Position numbers and translations under genes: made by a program | In this document: positions 1-13,049 of the stretch, piece by piece | Layout: the number at the start of each line of letters is the position of its first letter | Position numbering within the stretch: the stretch's first letter is position 1 | The notes under the pieces: generated by a model | What the model was told of the DNA's origin: nothing | The model's database searches: none | What the model saw: the letters and a program-made list of their open reading frames with translations, nothing else | Source of the DNA: Capitulum mitella | Lineage: Eukaryota > Arthropoda > Thecostraca > Pollicipedomorpha > Pollicipedidae | Reading direction: 5' to 3' | Assembly: GCA_030062745.1 (NCBI GenBank) | Contig: CP099850.1 | Span: 7,254,001-7,318,000, forward strand | Length of the DNA: 64,000 nucleotides

Positions 1-1140
1 AACTGTAAAGGAAAATTTTGCAAGAGCTCCAAACATAGTCAACCGTTCCTTGATTGTTTACAAAGAGGCCTGCGTTTTCATTGACTTTTTAGAAGTTAAT
101 AGGTACCCGACGGTAACTTTTATCAGAACTTCAGATGTGAGCTTGTGACCCAAACATGGAGTGAAATGCCACTATTTAGTGCTGGATTTGTTTGCAAGTC
201 TCCCCCCCCCCGCCCAGCTCGTCTTAATCTTGCGGTGTATAAAACTGCGTAAAAATGTGGTAGAAAAAATTCATTTCCTAGGCTGTGTACCGTAACCAGT
301 CCGAGTTAGCCGCGAAACATGTCCGTTTTATTATAAAACATTACGTTAAATCTCCCCCATACTTTTTAGCAACTGCGATTGTTTAGCGCAAAAATTCCAA
401 ATCTGTAAATGTTTGGTTGTTTTGGTCAGATTAAGCATGCAGACAGATTCTGAAGTGATTCATTCGAGGACAGCTCACTGCACGGAATACAAGACGTTTA
501 TGACCCAAATGAAAAGCGTTCAGATTCGTCAGTGAAATACTGAACAATTACGTCTTTAGTTTTCAGGTCACGACAGCTACCTCACCTGGCTTGAAGTGAC
601 GGGCAGTTCAGATATCTGAACTCCTTTCGTGGACTCGAATATAGACCATGGTGCAAAGATGATCAAAAGGAAAGATAAACAAGAAATCGAGATGGAATAC
701 GCTACAGTCGCATGGAAACACAGAATATGTTTTTAATTATTAATCGTGAAGTTAAAAAGATATTTAAATATTTCAGTGGTCCAGTGTATTCAGACGTTCC
801 ATCATTGGCATGGTGGGCATCTGACCATTTTTTACAATTACAGATGATTCTGCCCTCATGGATTCCTTTGAACCCTTATAATTAAAGGTCGTGCAAATAC
901 CGAATGCACCGTTATTGGTTTTAAAGTGGAAGCTTAAGCTCCAAGTCCGGATTAATATCCAGACACCTCCACTCTTAGGCAGCTGGAAATCTTTCATCCT
1001 GAGAAAAACTTTTAGTCGGCATGTGTCATCTCTTATCGCTCACAACACAAGGCAGTTTCGCCATGCTACTCGTCTCATACTATTCAAAACCTGATGGGCA
1101 TCCGGATTTATTCCCTAAAACTTTTCCTTTTAATATCCGC
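1..1140. other. Spacer without recognisable gene
   Basis: The sequence is AT-balanced and has stop codons in all frames. The only local feature is a short C-rich run near 200-214. The open frame on the minus strand at 773-997 (74 codons) has no recognisable motif or flanking splice signals, and I read it as chance. Confidence 0.6.
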
Positions 1141-1149
1141 AGTCTCTCC

Positions 1150-1910
1150 ATTTTTACTGCATCATCGGGGCCCGGGGGCATCATGGCGCCGACGGGGCGG
1201 ACCGCGTCGATTGGCCTCCCGCCTCGTCGCCATGGCAACCGTATCGACGGCATCGACGTCTGGCCTCCCGGATCCGGTGGCGCCGCTCTCCGGCAACAAA
1301 GGATATAGGAAGATTGATCGCCGCGAAAAAGCGGGGCTGTTTTGACAGAGGCGGCCCTGAGCACCCAACTAAAAAACAGCGTCGGCGTCCGCGCGAAAAC
1401 GACGAACTCAGCCGCGGGCGCGGCAGAGCCCCGGCGTCGCCCGGCCGGCGTCGTTTGCGGCGCTGTCGCGCGGCGGGTTCGCCTCACCTGGGTGGCGGCC
1501 CGGCGTCCGCGCCGCCCGCCGCGGCGGGACCGGGGCTGGGGCCGCGGCGGCCGGGCCAGGCGAACGCTGGCCATCGCAGGCGTGCCGGCGACGGACTGGG
1601 CCCGGCTCGTCGCCGGCCGCACACCCCTGTATCTGCATATATGCAAACGAGTCGGCTCTCATTTACGGGGCTGGTCAGGGAGGCTCGCCTGCCGGCCCGG
1701 CGGCGGGGCTCGGTGCGGTAAAAACTCGGCGGCTCGTCCGCCCGGAGCGGGCCGCACCGGCGGCGGGGGACGGCGCAGAGCCGGTCGGCCGGGACGGGTG
1801 GGTATGGGTGGGACTGGGAAGTGGTGGCTCGGAGGGACCCGGCTGGTGGGAGAACGGGTCGGCTGCCGGGAGACCGTCATTTGATTCCGACTTCGGAACC
1901 ACACGGCGGG
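1150..1910. promoter_or_regulatory. CpG-island-like GC-rich block
   Basis: Composition changes abruptly from AT-balanced to very GC-rich with dense CpG. A sharp AT-rich motif, TGCATATATGCA, sits inside it near 1634-1645. Overlapping frames stay open on both strands only because stop codons are scarce in such DNA; none shows a domain. I infer a promoter or enhancer island. No TATA box or strong splice donor was found to fix a transcription direction. Confidence 0.45.
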
Positions 1911-4900
1911 AGGCAGCCAGGTCAGGTCGTTGCCTTTAGACGAGATCGATTCGATGCCGCATTATGAAAAATAATGCAGCATTAACTTCGTAGCATAAGA
2001 GATGGAAAATAATGTCTTGTAGGGTGGGTCTTCAATAGGCCATGCAAATGGGCAGATAGCCCTACCAGTCACAACCCCGTCACTCAGGCTGCAAGCCCCG
2101 GAGTTGATATTCACCATTGGCTGCTCATTTATCCCACAGAAAGATTTCGTAGGCCTGGGACAGAAATAAACTGAAATACGACTGAGAGGTCTCTGAAAAC
2201 TTTGGTGATGTATAGGATCTGAATGTGTTTGATGATGCTTGGTGTTAGTTACTCGATGATGATGCTGTGCCGTGGCTAAAAGCTTTGTAGCTTTTTCTCT
2301 GAACACATATCGACTGTGCATTTTGACTTAACTTCTCCATTGGTAACAAAACTATCGTTTCCATGTAGCATTGTCAACGAAGTGTCAGTCTTGGCGTAGG
2401 CATGAAGTTAGCATAATCAGAGTCAAAGCAAATGCCGAATCTCTTAACCCCAGGGAACTTCGTGAGCTGACGGTACGTGAAGCGTCTCATATTGCGGCAA
2501 ATGACATTGTAATGAATAATGAACCACAGGAAAATATTTTGTTGTAGAATATGACATAAAATAAGAAAGGGATATGTTTTCTTTCTATCACATCATGCTC
2601 ACACAAATAATTATTTGCCTGGAAATACACATGCGGCCCGTGATGGGGTTGTGAATCATACTTTTTCACTAAACCGTCTGATTTTGAGATAAATGAGAGG
2701 ATGCGTCGTATGTTGTCCAAGTCGAGCTCCGTCAGTTAGTTGTCAGACGGATTTCCGCGTTTTTTCCATGCCAGCGAGCATCATTAGTTCTGTGCTCCAC
2801 GATCAGGGGCATTATCATTTTTGCTGGTTAGCAGAAGCTGACCTTGGTGCTTGAGCGTACGTTTTTGTGACCACGGGTATGCAGATCGGACGGGTAACGG
2901 CCCGGACGGTAAAAACTGAACGGGACCACATAAAACAGCTGCCGGTTAGTTGCGTGTGCCTCTCGTGGAGAGGATACGTTGTGGCATATGGCGGATTGTC
3001 GAGAGGACGGGTGAAAAATGCGATCGTGACTAACGAACACTGACGGTATAGAAGGAAACCAGAAATTACGGCCTCTCCGGATAAATGGACCGTAAAAGAC
3101 TGGGAGAAATATGTAATTAAGTGATATTCTGCCTGTATGGCTACCAACATGCGGATTATGGTGGATGACGGCTACGATCTGTGGTATAATTCTTGTTTAA
3201 GTCTGGAGTTTCCGGATGGCCGTGCTTTGAAACCGAAACGACAAAAATCCGGATCTTTAGATAAAAAACACTTTTCAAAAATGTATTATGCAGATGGAGT
3301 TACGTAGTGCATAATTATTCGTGCCTTTTGCTTTTACTTTCCAACTAGCTATACAACCTGGATTTTGTAAGATTATTGAGTACCCTCAAGAGAAGTCGCA
3401 TCATAATTTTTGGTGTTTTCCGAAGCGGCTCATAAGAGTTCCGTAAGGACTTCATGGCCATAACCATAAATTCTTTACGGAGGTTGGTGAATGATTTGAG
3501 CCAGCCAGCCAAGTTTTGCCTCGTATTTCTCAGAACTTCCCATTAAATCCGGAAATGTGAGTGACCCAAAACTAGTATCAGTGCAAGCTATGGAGTGCAG
3601 ATGGGAACCGCGACCTGGCCTAGTGAAGTAAGCGGCGAACCCTAGTATAGACAATTCAAATGATTGGAAACGCTTCCAAGTATAATGAAATGACTTCCAG
3701 ACACTCCATGTGACACTGACGTCATTTGAGGCCATTTAAGGCCAAAGGTTCTAAGCTGACCTGATCAGCATACGACGACAGTTCCCCTTTTGTTATGCCC
3801 TTGACGTTATGTCAACATTATATAGACAATGTAATAAGATTTGTACTTGAAGTATACCATGACTAGTCAAAGGAAAAAAGTACGTCTAACTTTATGTTAA
3901 TTCAGCTTTTAACAAACCGGAAGTTTTCCCAAAATTTCAAACGTGTCGGCCAATGGAAAACGCCCCATCCATTAGCTGTCGCTTCATGTCATTTGTATCA
4001 AAATCGGTCCGTAAACATTGGAGTTACAAATCAAAGCATACCCCCTTTCTGACTTTTTGCCTTTCTGTACCCACCCTTTTCAAGATTTTCAGAACTGCTT
4101 TTGGTAAAAATGCAGTTTGCGTCATAGCGAGCCGATTGTCGTTTGTTGCGAAGAAATCGGACGGGTGGTTCTCGAAATCTCGGAGGGACCGAATAAGCCC
4201 CTCCTCCCCCATACCGCAACGCGCCCTGGCGTTATGGGGACGGGAATGGGTTATCAGAGCACAAAAACGACAACAAACCATCAGCTGCATGACACCCACA
4301 AGCCGGCACAGCGAAACGCAACGACAAGCGGACAACATGGCTACGGACGACGCTGTAGCACAAGCGTCCATACTTTTAAACTTATTTCCTCGCCTTTAGC
4401 CACGCACTACTTGGTCCCATTGACAGCGTCATGTAAAAGCTTGCAGAATTTTCGCTCATTATCACGAATTTTATTTAAGATTCTTTCACAGGCGGCAGAT
4501 AAAGTTTTGTTTATTAACACTATTCCCGTACCCATAGCAACAGGACCGCTCATGGACCGAGGCGCACCTTCGTCAATCTTATTCCGTGCTCGATTTCTTG
4601 GGGTATCCTGACGCACACCAGGGGGCAGATTCTACAAACAAAGATCTCGATAATCATTGGTCCAATTTTCGCGCAAAAACGGCGTTCGATTTGTCGTAAT
4701 GTGGTCTGCATTTGAAAAAGGAGAGAATTCAGTAGGGTTCAAAGGGACCAAAAAATGAAAATGTTACGGGCATTTTTAAGCAACCACTCCTGCCATCATT
4801 ACGGACGAATTTCCGTGCAACTCCTGTAGACAAACAGCCCATGATTGGGTGTTGAACTTACCATGACGGGCTATGAAAATGTAAAATGCATAGACGTCAC

Positions 4901-5495
4901 CAGGAGGCGTAAAAGGGGATTATTTCAGAAATGAAGTTTTCTGTTTTTATTTGGTACAACGGAGCACACAAAATTGTTACGCGAAGAAAACCTGCCCAGT
5001 ACGTATTTCATCAAACTGTCAAGCTGTTGCATACAGGAAGTCAGGGAGGACAAGGACGGATATGCTAGCGGCAGATTTGACGCACTACGACACGTACTCC
5101 TGCACAAAGATCTATGGAACTGATGGTGACTGAGCTTTTTCCACACCCTTATCCTTAACAAGCCACGAAAATGTCAAATATATGCCTCTGCACGCCTCAT
5201 GCATATATACACATTCCATAAGCCATCAGTGATCCTACAATGGGGTGATGTAGTTATAGGTTTGGCTCAACGCCTGTCATTTCCTTTTGTTGTGCCTGGG
5301 CTCCCCTCTGCTCATATCGTATTTAGCTATTTGTGCAAATACAAACAGAAAAGTTACATCTTGTGATTATAACCACGACATACACTACATATCTCTGCGT
5401 ATACAGCCCGTAATGTTTCCTCGGAATACTTGCAAGCTCCTATTTTTTCATTCCCTGGAACAGCTTCTGTCAAAATTTTCTTTATCATGGCAATG
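1911..5495. other. Spacer without recognisable gene
   Basis: Mixed-composition DNA with no coding signal I can support. An octamer ATGCAAAT lies at 2042-2049. The stretch 3930-4230 contains wording typical of old dispersed repeats in invertebrate genomes, but no ends or second clear copy could be defined here. The 148-codon plus-strand frame at 3953-4399 and the 164-codon frame at 4117-4611 overlap in different frames and have no motifs. Confidence 0.5.
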
Positions 5496-5496
5496 A

Positions 5497-5874
5497 TCAC
5501 ATACTTAGAACACATATGTCCTTTACTCCACCACCAATGGCTCCTGTGTACGCCAGAAATTTGTTATAATCACGCGGAATAGAACACAACCGGCAGAAAG
5601 TCGCCATATTTCCTTTAAGGTCTTTCCAAAAATTGATCCCTGGAGCTGCCACTAACCGCGGTATTTGCCTGAAATTCTGACGCAACACATAAAAACACTC
5701 CTAGAAAATTCGCAAAATTTGAACAAGCTGCTACAAATTGGAAGTGGAGACCAAAAACCTGAATGGGGAAGAATCTCATCCCTACAGGAAACAAGGTTAA
5801 TGCATGTCTCTCCTCATTATTTATTTGTGCTGCTTTTATGCTTGGGCCATTAGCTACTTTAATACATAAGATTT
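5497..5874 (-). pseudogene. Possible 3' continuation of the LINE remnant
   Basis: Immediately downstream of the YADD block on the minus strand, the reading continues through stops into a 63-codon open frame (5688-5497) containing FWKDLKGN. In LINE polymerases a poorly conserved thumb and connection region lies here. The assignment rests on position and orientation more than on residues, and it could equally be unrelated spacer. Confidence 0.3.
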
Positions 5875-6508
5875 CTACAAGTTCCTTGACCAGTTTAATT
5901 TCGTACCGCGGACAGATTGTTGTTTACTGAAGGCGTTTTCTCCTATGCAAAGTGCCTGAAACTTGTGCTTATTATACACTAAGCCGGACTTTGTCTCAGA
6001 TTCTTCAAAACTGTTCGCACTGTTTGTTGGTGATTCCTGACTTCCACCTATCGTAAATGCGACGTCGTCCGCGTAGTTAGATACCAGAATTTCTAGTCCT
6101 TTAATTTTACTGTGCCCTGGTATCGCCTCCAACGAAGGCTCGAAACAGAACGGAAATAAAATTCACCTCAAAGAGCAGCCTCGCGTGAGACCATGTTCAA
6201 TGTTTTTGGTTTCTTATCAGCGTCCGTTCATTTGCACGGCCGCATTTGAGGTGCAGAACGAGTCGCTGTCTTGCAGTATGGCTATCCATCTCAAAACATT
6301 GCCTCCTTACCTAAATGCTGAGACATCCTCTTCCATATAATCCGGATCTACACTGTTATGAGTTTCTTCCCATTGCAAGCAACAGAAGGGTTGCTTTTTA
6401 CACTTTTCAATGCTGCATAACGCCCATGATAATTCGAATATTTTCGCCGATGTAGTGGCGTTTAATAGCACCTAATTGATCTTCGTTAAAAATAATTTCT
6501 ATGATCTT
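5875..6508 (-). pseudogene. Decayed LINE (non-LTR retrotransposon) reverse transcriptase
   Basis: Read on the minus strand, this stretch carries reverse-transcriptase landmarks in the right order. First, at 6508-6407, comes NEDQLGAIKRHYIGENIR, matching the fingers segment of LINE enzymes (commonly NExQxGFIxGRxIGENIR). Then comes a degraded palm segment interrupted by stops. Near 6300-6230 is WIAILQD...NAAVQMNGR, resembling the WI..LY....V..NG block, followed by a decayed R-G-C. Last is the catalytic box YADD at 6064-6075, in LVSNYADDVAFTIGG, followed by SGLVYNKHKFQALCIG, the usual SGLxxNxxKTEALxIG block. Several stops and frameshifts separate these pieces, so it is inactive. The IGENIR wording suggests an L1/Tx1-like clade, but that is uncertain. 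No endonuclease domain, poly(A) tail or target-site duplication was found. Confidence 0.8.
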
Positions 6509-6576
6509 GGTGGATTATAGCCTGTACGTCGTAAAGTGTAGTTTGTGGCCCTTAGACGAGCCGGGGAGTTAGTCAG

Positions 6577-6628
6577 TGGGCCCTCTTCAGTGCTTCTTCA
6601 GCAATGAAGAAGCACTGAAGAGGGCCCA
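6577..6628. repeat. Perfect hairpin, 24-bp arms and 4-nt loop
   Basis: The left arm (6577-6600, beginning TGGGCCCTCTTC) and right arm (6605-6628, ending GAAGAGGGCCCA) are exact reverse complements separated by GCAA. The right arm runs straight into ATGACCGAAACGTC. CTGAAGA followed by CGAAAC resembles the two core strands of a hammerhead ribozyme as found in Penelope-like retroelements, although the canonical core is CTGATGA and the intervening stem would have only about 2 bp. It lies about 70 bp upstream (on the minus strand) of the LINE fragment. It may be a mobile-element terminal structure, a small-RNA precursor or a chance foldback. Confidence 0.7.
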
Positions 6629-7159
6629 TGACCGAAACGTCTGCATACCCCCGACCCTTCTAAGGCGTATAAGCCACATTATAAGGGCCAACAACCACCA
6701 AGGTGTCTTAGAATGCCGTACGCCATCATTCAGTGGCCTCTCGGAGAACTCAGCCTAATTCTAATGATGTTTAAATCGCACATCGCCAAACATTTAGTTA
6801 CTGTTCTATATAGAGTATTACAGAAACTTACGGACCTGGTGTTCCCCATTTTACGTCAGTCTTTTCGCTTTTGCGGGATGGAAATGGCGATTTTTTCTGA
6901 GACATCGTGGCATTCCTCTACTTACGAAAATTTCGTTGCAAACGCTGTACAGAAAAGTAGGTAATTCTGTTCAGAAAAAAATATTGTAGAATTGGCCCGC
7001 ATATCCTGAGGGGCATGATGAAGTGTTTTTGCATTGAAAACACAGCTTTGATAAATTCAGCCATGTCCAGAATTTTTCATAGACCTCCTGGCCCCTACGT
7101 TGTTCTTTCGCAAGGCCCTCCGTAGACAGCTCGATTTGATGCAAGGCGTTCTGCTTTGT

Positions 7160-7198
7160 CTCTTTCTTTCAATCTTTCTTTCTTTCTTTCAGTCTTTC
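7160..7198. repeat. TTTC-type microsatellite
   Basis: An imperfect run of CTTT/TTTC tetranucleotides interrupted by AATC and AGTC. Ordinary simple sequence with no coding relevance. Confidence 0.9.
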
Positions 7199-9349
7199 AA
7201 AGAAATTTCTTCCTTTCCCTAGCATTTCCTCTGTTCCGTTAGATACCTGTTTTTTTTTAGTTGCGTTCCTTGACGGACATGGTTTTGTACACATTCCTCG
7301 GCCTGTCGCGCTTGCACGTGTCTTGGAAGTATTTAGTTTCCCCCAAATGACGGCATGAAACATCTGCATGGAATAAATATTACCTAGTGAGCCATATTGG
7401 ATACCAGGTTATCTCCCTCCTGAAAGAGGCCATTTAACGCATCCGGATTTGCATGAGTTTCTTGCTGCAAGATATTTACGTCCCTTTCAATATCCTTATG
7501 GGTCTTGTCTCCTGTGCGTTTGTTGTGAGAAGGAACTCACGGCGCAGAACACACTATCAAGTGTTTAATATGGTCCTTTCAAATATAGTCCTTCTTTACG
7601 TAAATTTCATTGCCTCAGACATTTTATTTCGAATAAGTGACAAATTTTTCTGCTTTTCAAAAGACGATTACTGAATTTCCAGAATGACTTGTTGTTGTCA
7701 ATTCCAAAAGTGCCAACAACTAAACCAATAATATCATGATTCGCTAAAATACATTACATGTTCCGACATTCATTTTAAGTGCATTCCAATTTACATGAGT
7801 CGCGTAATCTTAAGCTGATTTATTCAAGGTAAAATCACAGCGTATGCCGTTTAGTAATCAAACATTTTATCGAAATCTGCAAACATAGTATAGAGAAAGT
7901 GATACCAGCAAAAGACTCCGTGACGTTTCGTCTTTATTCCTGAGACCGGTCAACTGGTGGGTACGGGTACTGTACGCCCAAGGTCACCAGTTTGCATCCC
8001 AAACATGATGTATAGTTACAAGGCACGACGTCGCGTGTGGATGTTGTCCGAGTGGAATAGTTCACTTTGCCATCTTACGCGATACAATGTTCGTTTCCTG
8101 ATTAATGTGGTCTCAGTCAAACATTACCAGACGGACCAATGAAGCAAATGGAACGTGTAGATCACTTCCCATTTATTTTAACCTATGATGCGTTGTTTGA
8201 CTTTATGACTTGTTTTCATCGTTTATTCGTTTACGTGTTTCATTGTTATCTCGTTGCCTTTGACCTATTCCGCACTGGAGGACAGAAGCACTCCGTAACG
8301 ATAGTCGTCTCTTATATCGTCGATACCATTGAGTCAAAGTGGTGTCGTTATTTTCTTCTCACTTTGGAAGGTTCAAAGTCTTTGTCACCGGTGAACTCAA
8401 TCACAAAAATTGGCAATGTTTTCAGGGTGTTTTAAGGTCAGTCCGCTCACGGTTTTGCACGGACTAGGAAAGTTTAACGACCTTTCCAAATCGAAGAGTT
8501 CTGCCAAGACTGTCCACCTTCTCTCGTCCAAAATATGCTATCACACATTTCGCCAGGCCAAAAAGTACAGGTGTTTCACGCCAAAATGTAGAGGCTGAAA
8601 TGTACAAGTGGCTCTCGACATTACAGTTCATCGCGTAAACCCAGAGTCCAAAAATGTGACCTCAGAACTTGAACCTGAAATGACCTTGTAAATTTGCTAG
8701 AAGAGACGCCAAAAGTTGCTAAATCGGTTAGTAACTAGTGGGAATTTTAATTTAATTAATTAGATTTAATTAAGAATTAAGAGTCTTTTTGTGCTTAAAA
8801 AGGTCTTTTCATGCTTACACAAACTTCAGGTCCGTGATTCAGCATATGCCAGAACTCAAATCTGGTAAGAATACATGGTAATGCTGCAACAGCTTCGAGA
8901 GATTTAGGTTCTCTTTGTACCATTTGAAATGATACTGCGTTATCCAGGTTGGCCTCATGCACACAGGTCTCCGTGTGTGCTTATATGCTATTGATATACG
9001 CGTATAGGACGCAGTGAGGCGACTGGATCATGCTGTTGTGATTTTTGGTGATGTGCTCTTGGTTAAAGCTCCTTCAGCGACATATCATTCCAAAGCTATC
9101 AGGGTAAGAATAGGGTTGAGTTTTACTTTATCAGGTCCTCGAAAGCGGACCATATAAGGATGGAGGTCAGACATAACCAGGACAAGAGGACTGATGAGAC
9201 GGTGCATCACCCGTCTTCTCTTCTTTATCTTTTTTAAAGGCGCTGCTAAAAGGTTTTGAGTAGTTTACATCTTTATGACAGTAGGCGTGAGATCGACCTC
9301 GAAACGGCCCGATGACGATATATAACTACAGCGCAATAAGAATATGAAA

Positions 9350-9407
9350 TACACACAAAAAAGCACACACACAAGTACACGCGCACACAGACATGCACAC
9401 GCGCACA
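9350..9407. repeat. CA-rich simple repeat
   Basis: An imperfect (CA)n tract with GCACACAC and CACGCGCA variants, that is, alternating purine-pyrimidine DNA. No gene is associated. Confidence 0.8.
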
Positions 9408-11150
9408 ACGCAATGTCACAATGGTCAGGGAGTACTATTTTTGACAACTGCAAAACATCTGTTTAGGTGTGGTGCAAATCTGGAACGACGGGTCATTTGT
9501 AAAATGATTGCTGAGTTCTTCCCAGTGAAAAATGCCGTAGACATCGCATACAACGAACTGATGACCTTTGGGGGCTTTCATCTAAACCTACGTGTCGCAG
9601 GTTCAGAGCGTGAGGCTGGACGAAACATTTTTTGGTTAATGAGATGCACCAACGACTTAGTTCAGAATGAAGCATCCGCTGGCAAGTTCCGGTATTTAGC
9701 AAAAGATGGCGTTGTCTGTACCGCGGCCGTCAGTGCGCTCGAGTCTAAGAGGACGGAGCACGGCGCTGACACAGCATAGTGCCTGGCATGATGAGATTTA
9801 AATGCAAGACAGGAGTGCAGATTTATTGCCAGTTTCGAAACATGGCCTTACGTCCATGGCGTGGCATAGAAAGAATGGACGTCAACTTAGCATTTCGATC
9901 CCCATTAATTTCGAAGAGTTCCGTTCCTTGTTACTTTTGCATGGGGTTATGAAGAGATACACGACGTGTCATGTGTGTTAGCTGCAGGCATAACTTTCAA
10001 GGCCCGATTTAGAAAAGAAATGAAGAGACGTGAATACTTTAGATTGCCAGGCTCAAATCCGACCAAATTTCACTGACACAACCGTCAGATAACACGAAGG
10101 TAAACAATGGTGTCACAGGCTCGCGAAGTTCACGGCGCCACAGTGCGTATAACAGCGTTGTCGCATAAGAGTAGTTTCGACCTTAGCACCCATGCTTCTG
10201 AGGGCACAGGTGAAAATCACCCCACCCCATCCCCACCTCATGTTTTTTGCACACAACGTTTGCGGTAAATCACCACGAGGCTGAAATTTTATCTGTGTTC
10301 TGATGGACTGATCACATTTCTCATGCACATCTCTCCGTTTGTAATTCTAAGATCTGACAGCTTTTTCACTGAGGCCGGGGAAATCGAGAGGTCGATCGCA
10401 CGGCCGATCCCTCGCCGGAAGCGGACGGCTGCGCGGGTGTCGGGCCGTAGGACGGACACTTTGCAAGAGGAATGGGCTTTGTCTTTTTCCTGCATATATG
10501 TTCATCCGACCTCGCCGAAACTTTGTGAAAAGTTATTCCACAAGATAAATGTACTTCCTCGGAACACAAGCGACCTAGGTCAGGTCAATCCAGCCAACGA
10601 AAGTCGAGCAGATACTAAAAATGCAGTATTTTGTAAACGAGCATTACGGACTTTGTTACGGACATTGACTGCGTGATGAATGAAGGTGTCTCAAATCGTA
10701 AGCAAACTAGGTCATGTCAGCTAAGGTCACCCAAGATCAATGATTTGAAATGGATCATTCTTCCGTCTTGAGCTTTGCCCAAAAGATTTTTATAAGAGTT
10801 CGGAAGAACGAGTTTTGTTGTGTTACTTGACCAAAAATGACCTCAGATGATGTATGCTTGCCAATGACATGCGCAAATAAAGGCATTCTCCCTACTGACA
10901 GCATCCCAGATAGTGTTGTGCTGCATCTGGACAAAATGCAACGTTTTCAAATATCGACCTGGGTTGGCCTCGAGCGACCTTTGGTTCCGATCGGTCTGGC
11001 AGACCAGATCAGAAGAAAAGAAGGGGGCGCTGTTTCTTCAACGTTCGACCTTGGCAGACTTAACCTGGGCCATTCAGTTTCTGAGGAGTGTAAAATCAAT
11101 TTGCAGACTACCTAACCCCCAAAAAGGCGTCGAAATCGGTCTAGAAGATC

Positions 11151-11189
11151 AAGAGAAAGAGAGAGAGAGAGACAGAGAGAGGGAGATAG

Positions 11190-11238
<49 letters not shown>

Positions 11239-11256
11239 CGAAAGAGAGAAAGAGGA
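11151..11256. repeat. GA microsatellite
   Basis: A run of about 100 bp of (GA)n with a few interruptions (GACAGA, GGGAGATAGGGG), strongly purine-biased on the plus strand. In frame it encodes Glu/Arg repeats, which explains the apparent 132-codon open frame across it. Confidence 0.95.
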
Positions 11257-13049
11257 TATGCCACTCACCAGTGCGTGTAATTGTCAGGGGGCCACCAGCG
11301 TGCGTGTTTAAAGGGATGTCCCACCTTGGTCGACTTGCCCTAAATTAACTTGTTGATTCTGGAAAACTGTTTGCAATAAACTCTCCAGTTTTTTTCCTGA
11401 GAGGATATCTGGAAATTTCTCAGAATATAGTCTATTTACAACTACATTTCATAGCTATACTTCGTGGCGCAGTAAGGGTCTGTGCCAGGCAATGAACACC
11501 AGCGTTCGGTGGCCGACGCCCGTTCGTCGCATTAAGCAACATCTACAAATAGGACATGATCTTATAGGACATACGGGAAAACCGAGCGCAATTGCTTTGA
11601 AACTGTTTAGAGACATGGCGTATTTTAGAGACTGACTTCTAAGACCACAGGCCTTGTAGGTCTACAACATCGTTATCTCAGTTCAAACTACGTGTTGAAG
11701 TGGAACATTCCCTGTAACGCATCCAACATGTGGCGCTTGACAATGCTATTATTGATCTGCAGTTCCCGACATGCTTTTTGATCAAGAACACGCGGTAGCT
11801 TTATCAAGGACTTTTGAAACATTAAAGCCGACTTTAACCAGCATAAGACATGCACTAGCAATGATTCATAAACTGGCCCAAAATGAATACTTCATTATCG
11901 CCCTAACTGGACTCCAAAATTCATGTCATTATAGACTTTTACTGGAACATTCCCAGTTCATTTTCGCCAAACAGTGACCACTTCTTCACAAATCTCAGAT
12001 CACACTAAGAAACAAGAGAGGTAACTCAAGACACTAACGAAACCGCAAAGACCGCAGCATTGTTTAAATGTCCGAAACTCGGTAACATGCCTCGTAATTG
12101 TTTGTGCAGGTGACTTCTAGAGCTTGATCGTGGTGGAGCACGGTATTTAATACGTTTCATTGTGGCCAATAAAACACTGTGTGAAAGACAATGAAATACA
12201 TGTTTCCACGCGGTTGGAAAATACATGGTCTGACTTCCTTTCCAAAACATAAATTTGGCAACTGCTCATTATTTCCATTTACCAGCCATTGGCGGTGGCG
12301 AAAAATCACCTCGTGGTCTCATGATACCCAAATATCACATAACTGAAGCTGAATAAATTACCATTGTGCACTAAATTCCATGTTTACAGAATTCTTAGTG
12401 GCAACTTGACGTACAAGAAGCCGAATTTTGGGTTTTCCTGTTATGCACTGAGCATTATATATGTGGTTAACATTTATTTTTAAAAGAAGCTGCCCAGTCA
12501 GACACCCTATTTTGTGCATTCACAACGGTTAATTCAGAAATGGCACCCTGCATCTTACCAGAAATGATCCTTTAATCTTATGTTTTTAAAATCTTTCAAC
12601 CGCAGGGATTTAAACTCAGCAGCACTTCCAAACAAATTCGGTTAGTTTAGTACGTTGGAGTTCTGTCTGTGTAGACTTAAGGCTGAAATGGTGATATCGG
12701 GCCACATCTGTAACTTCACCGTAGTGGAAACGGCTTTGTGTCCTACATTAGCCACTATATTGTGCCCGCAGGTGCCCAAAACCTAGCACACCTCATGCTT
12801 CCATTCTGCTCAGTGTTTTATTTTTGTCACGTCATTGTCCTACAAGACACCTGAATCTTCGAAATAACTCTCGGCTTGAGGACGAAGCGATGGCGTCATT
12901 GAAAGCAGCTGAATTCAAATTCCAAAATTTGGTTTTTTATTGTGTGCTCTTGGGTACAGCTGGGCACATATCACACAACTACACAGATATTACAACTTAC
13001 GCACATATTTCTCATTGACTGTTGCAGGTTTAAGCTTGCCATCGCTCAG

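Larger units (their letters stand above)
6640..13040. other. Long spacer with microsatellites only
   Basis: Over 6 kb of AT-balanced DNA without a supportable gene. It holds the simple repeats listed separately (7160, 9350 and 11151) and an octamer at 7447-7454. The longest plus-strand frames (9393-9779, 128 codons; 10323-10676, 117 codons; 10913-11311, partly GA-repeat translation) show no domain, signal peptide or splice context. Confidence 0.5.

Noticed and set aside
3930-4230. Possible relationship to 45840-45960 through phrases like a Y-rich TCG...GAGATC...GAGGGAC segment
   Set aside because: Similarity is too short and patchy by eye to assert a shared repeat without alignment.
9190-9225. 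CTGATGAGACGG...CCCGTC, hammerhead-like
   Set aside because: The stem can form, but the required GAAAC strand does not follow (the sequence continues TTCTCT).
10913-11311. 132-codon frame with Arg/Glu repeats
   Set aside because: It is the translation of the GA microsatellite.
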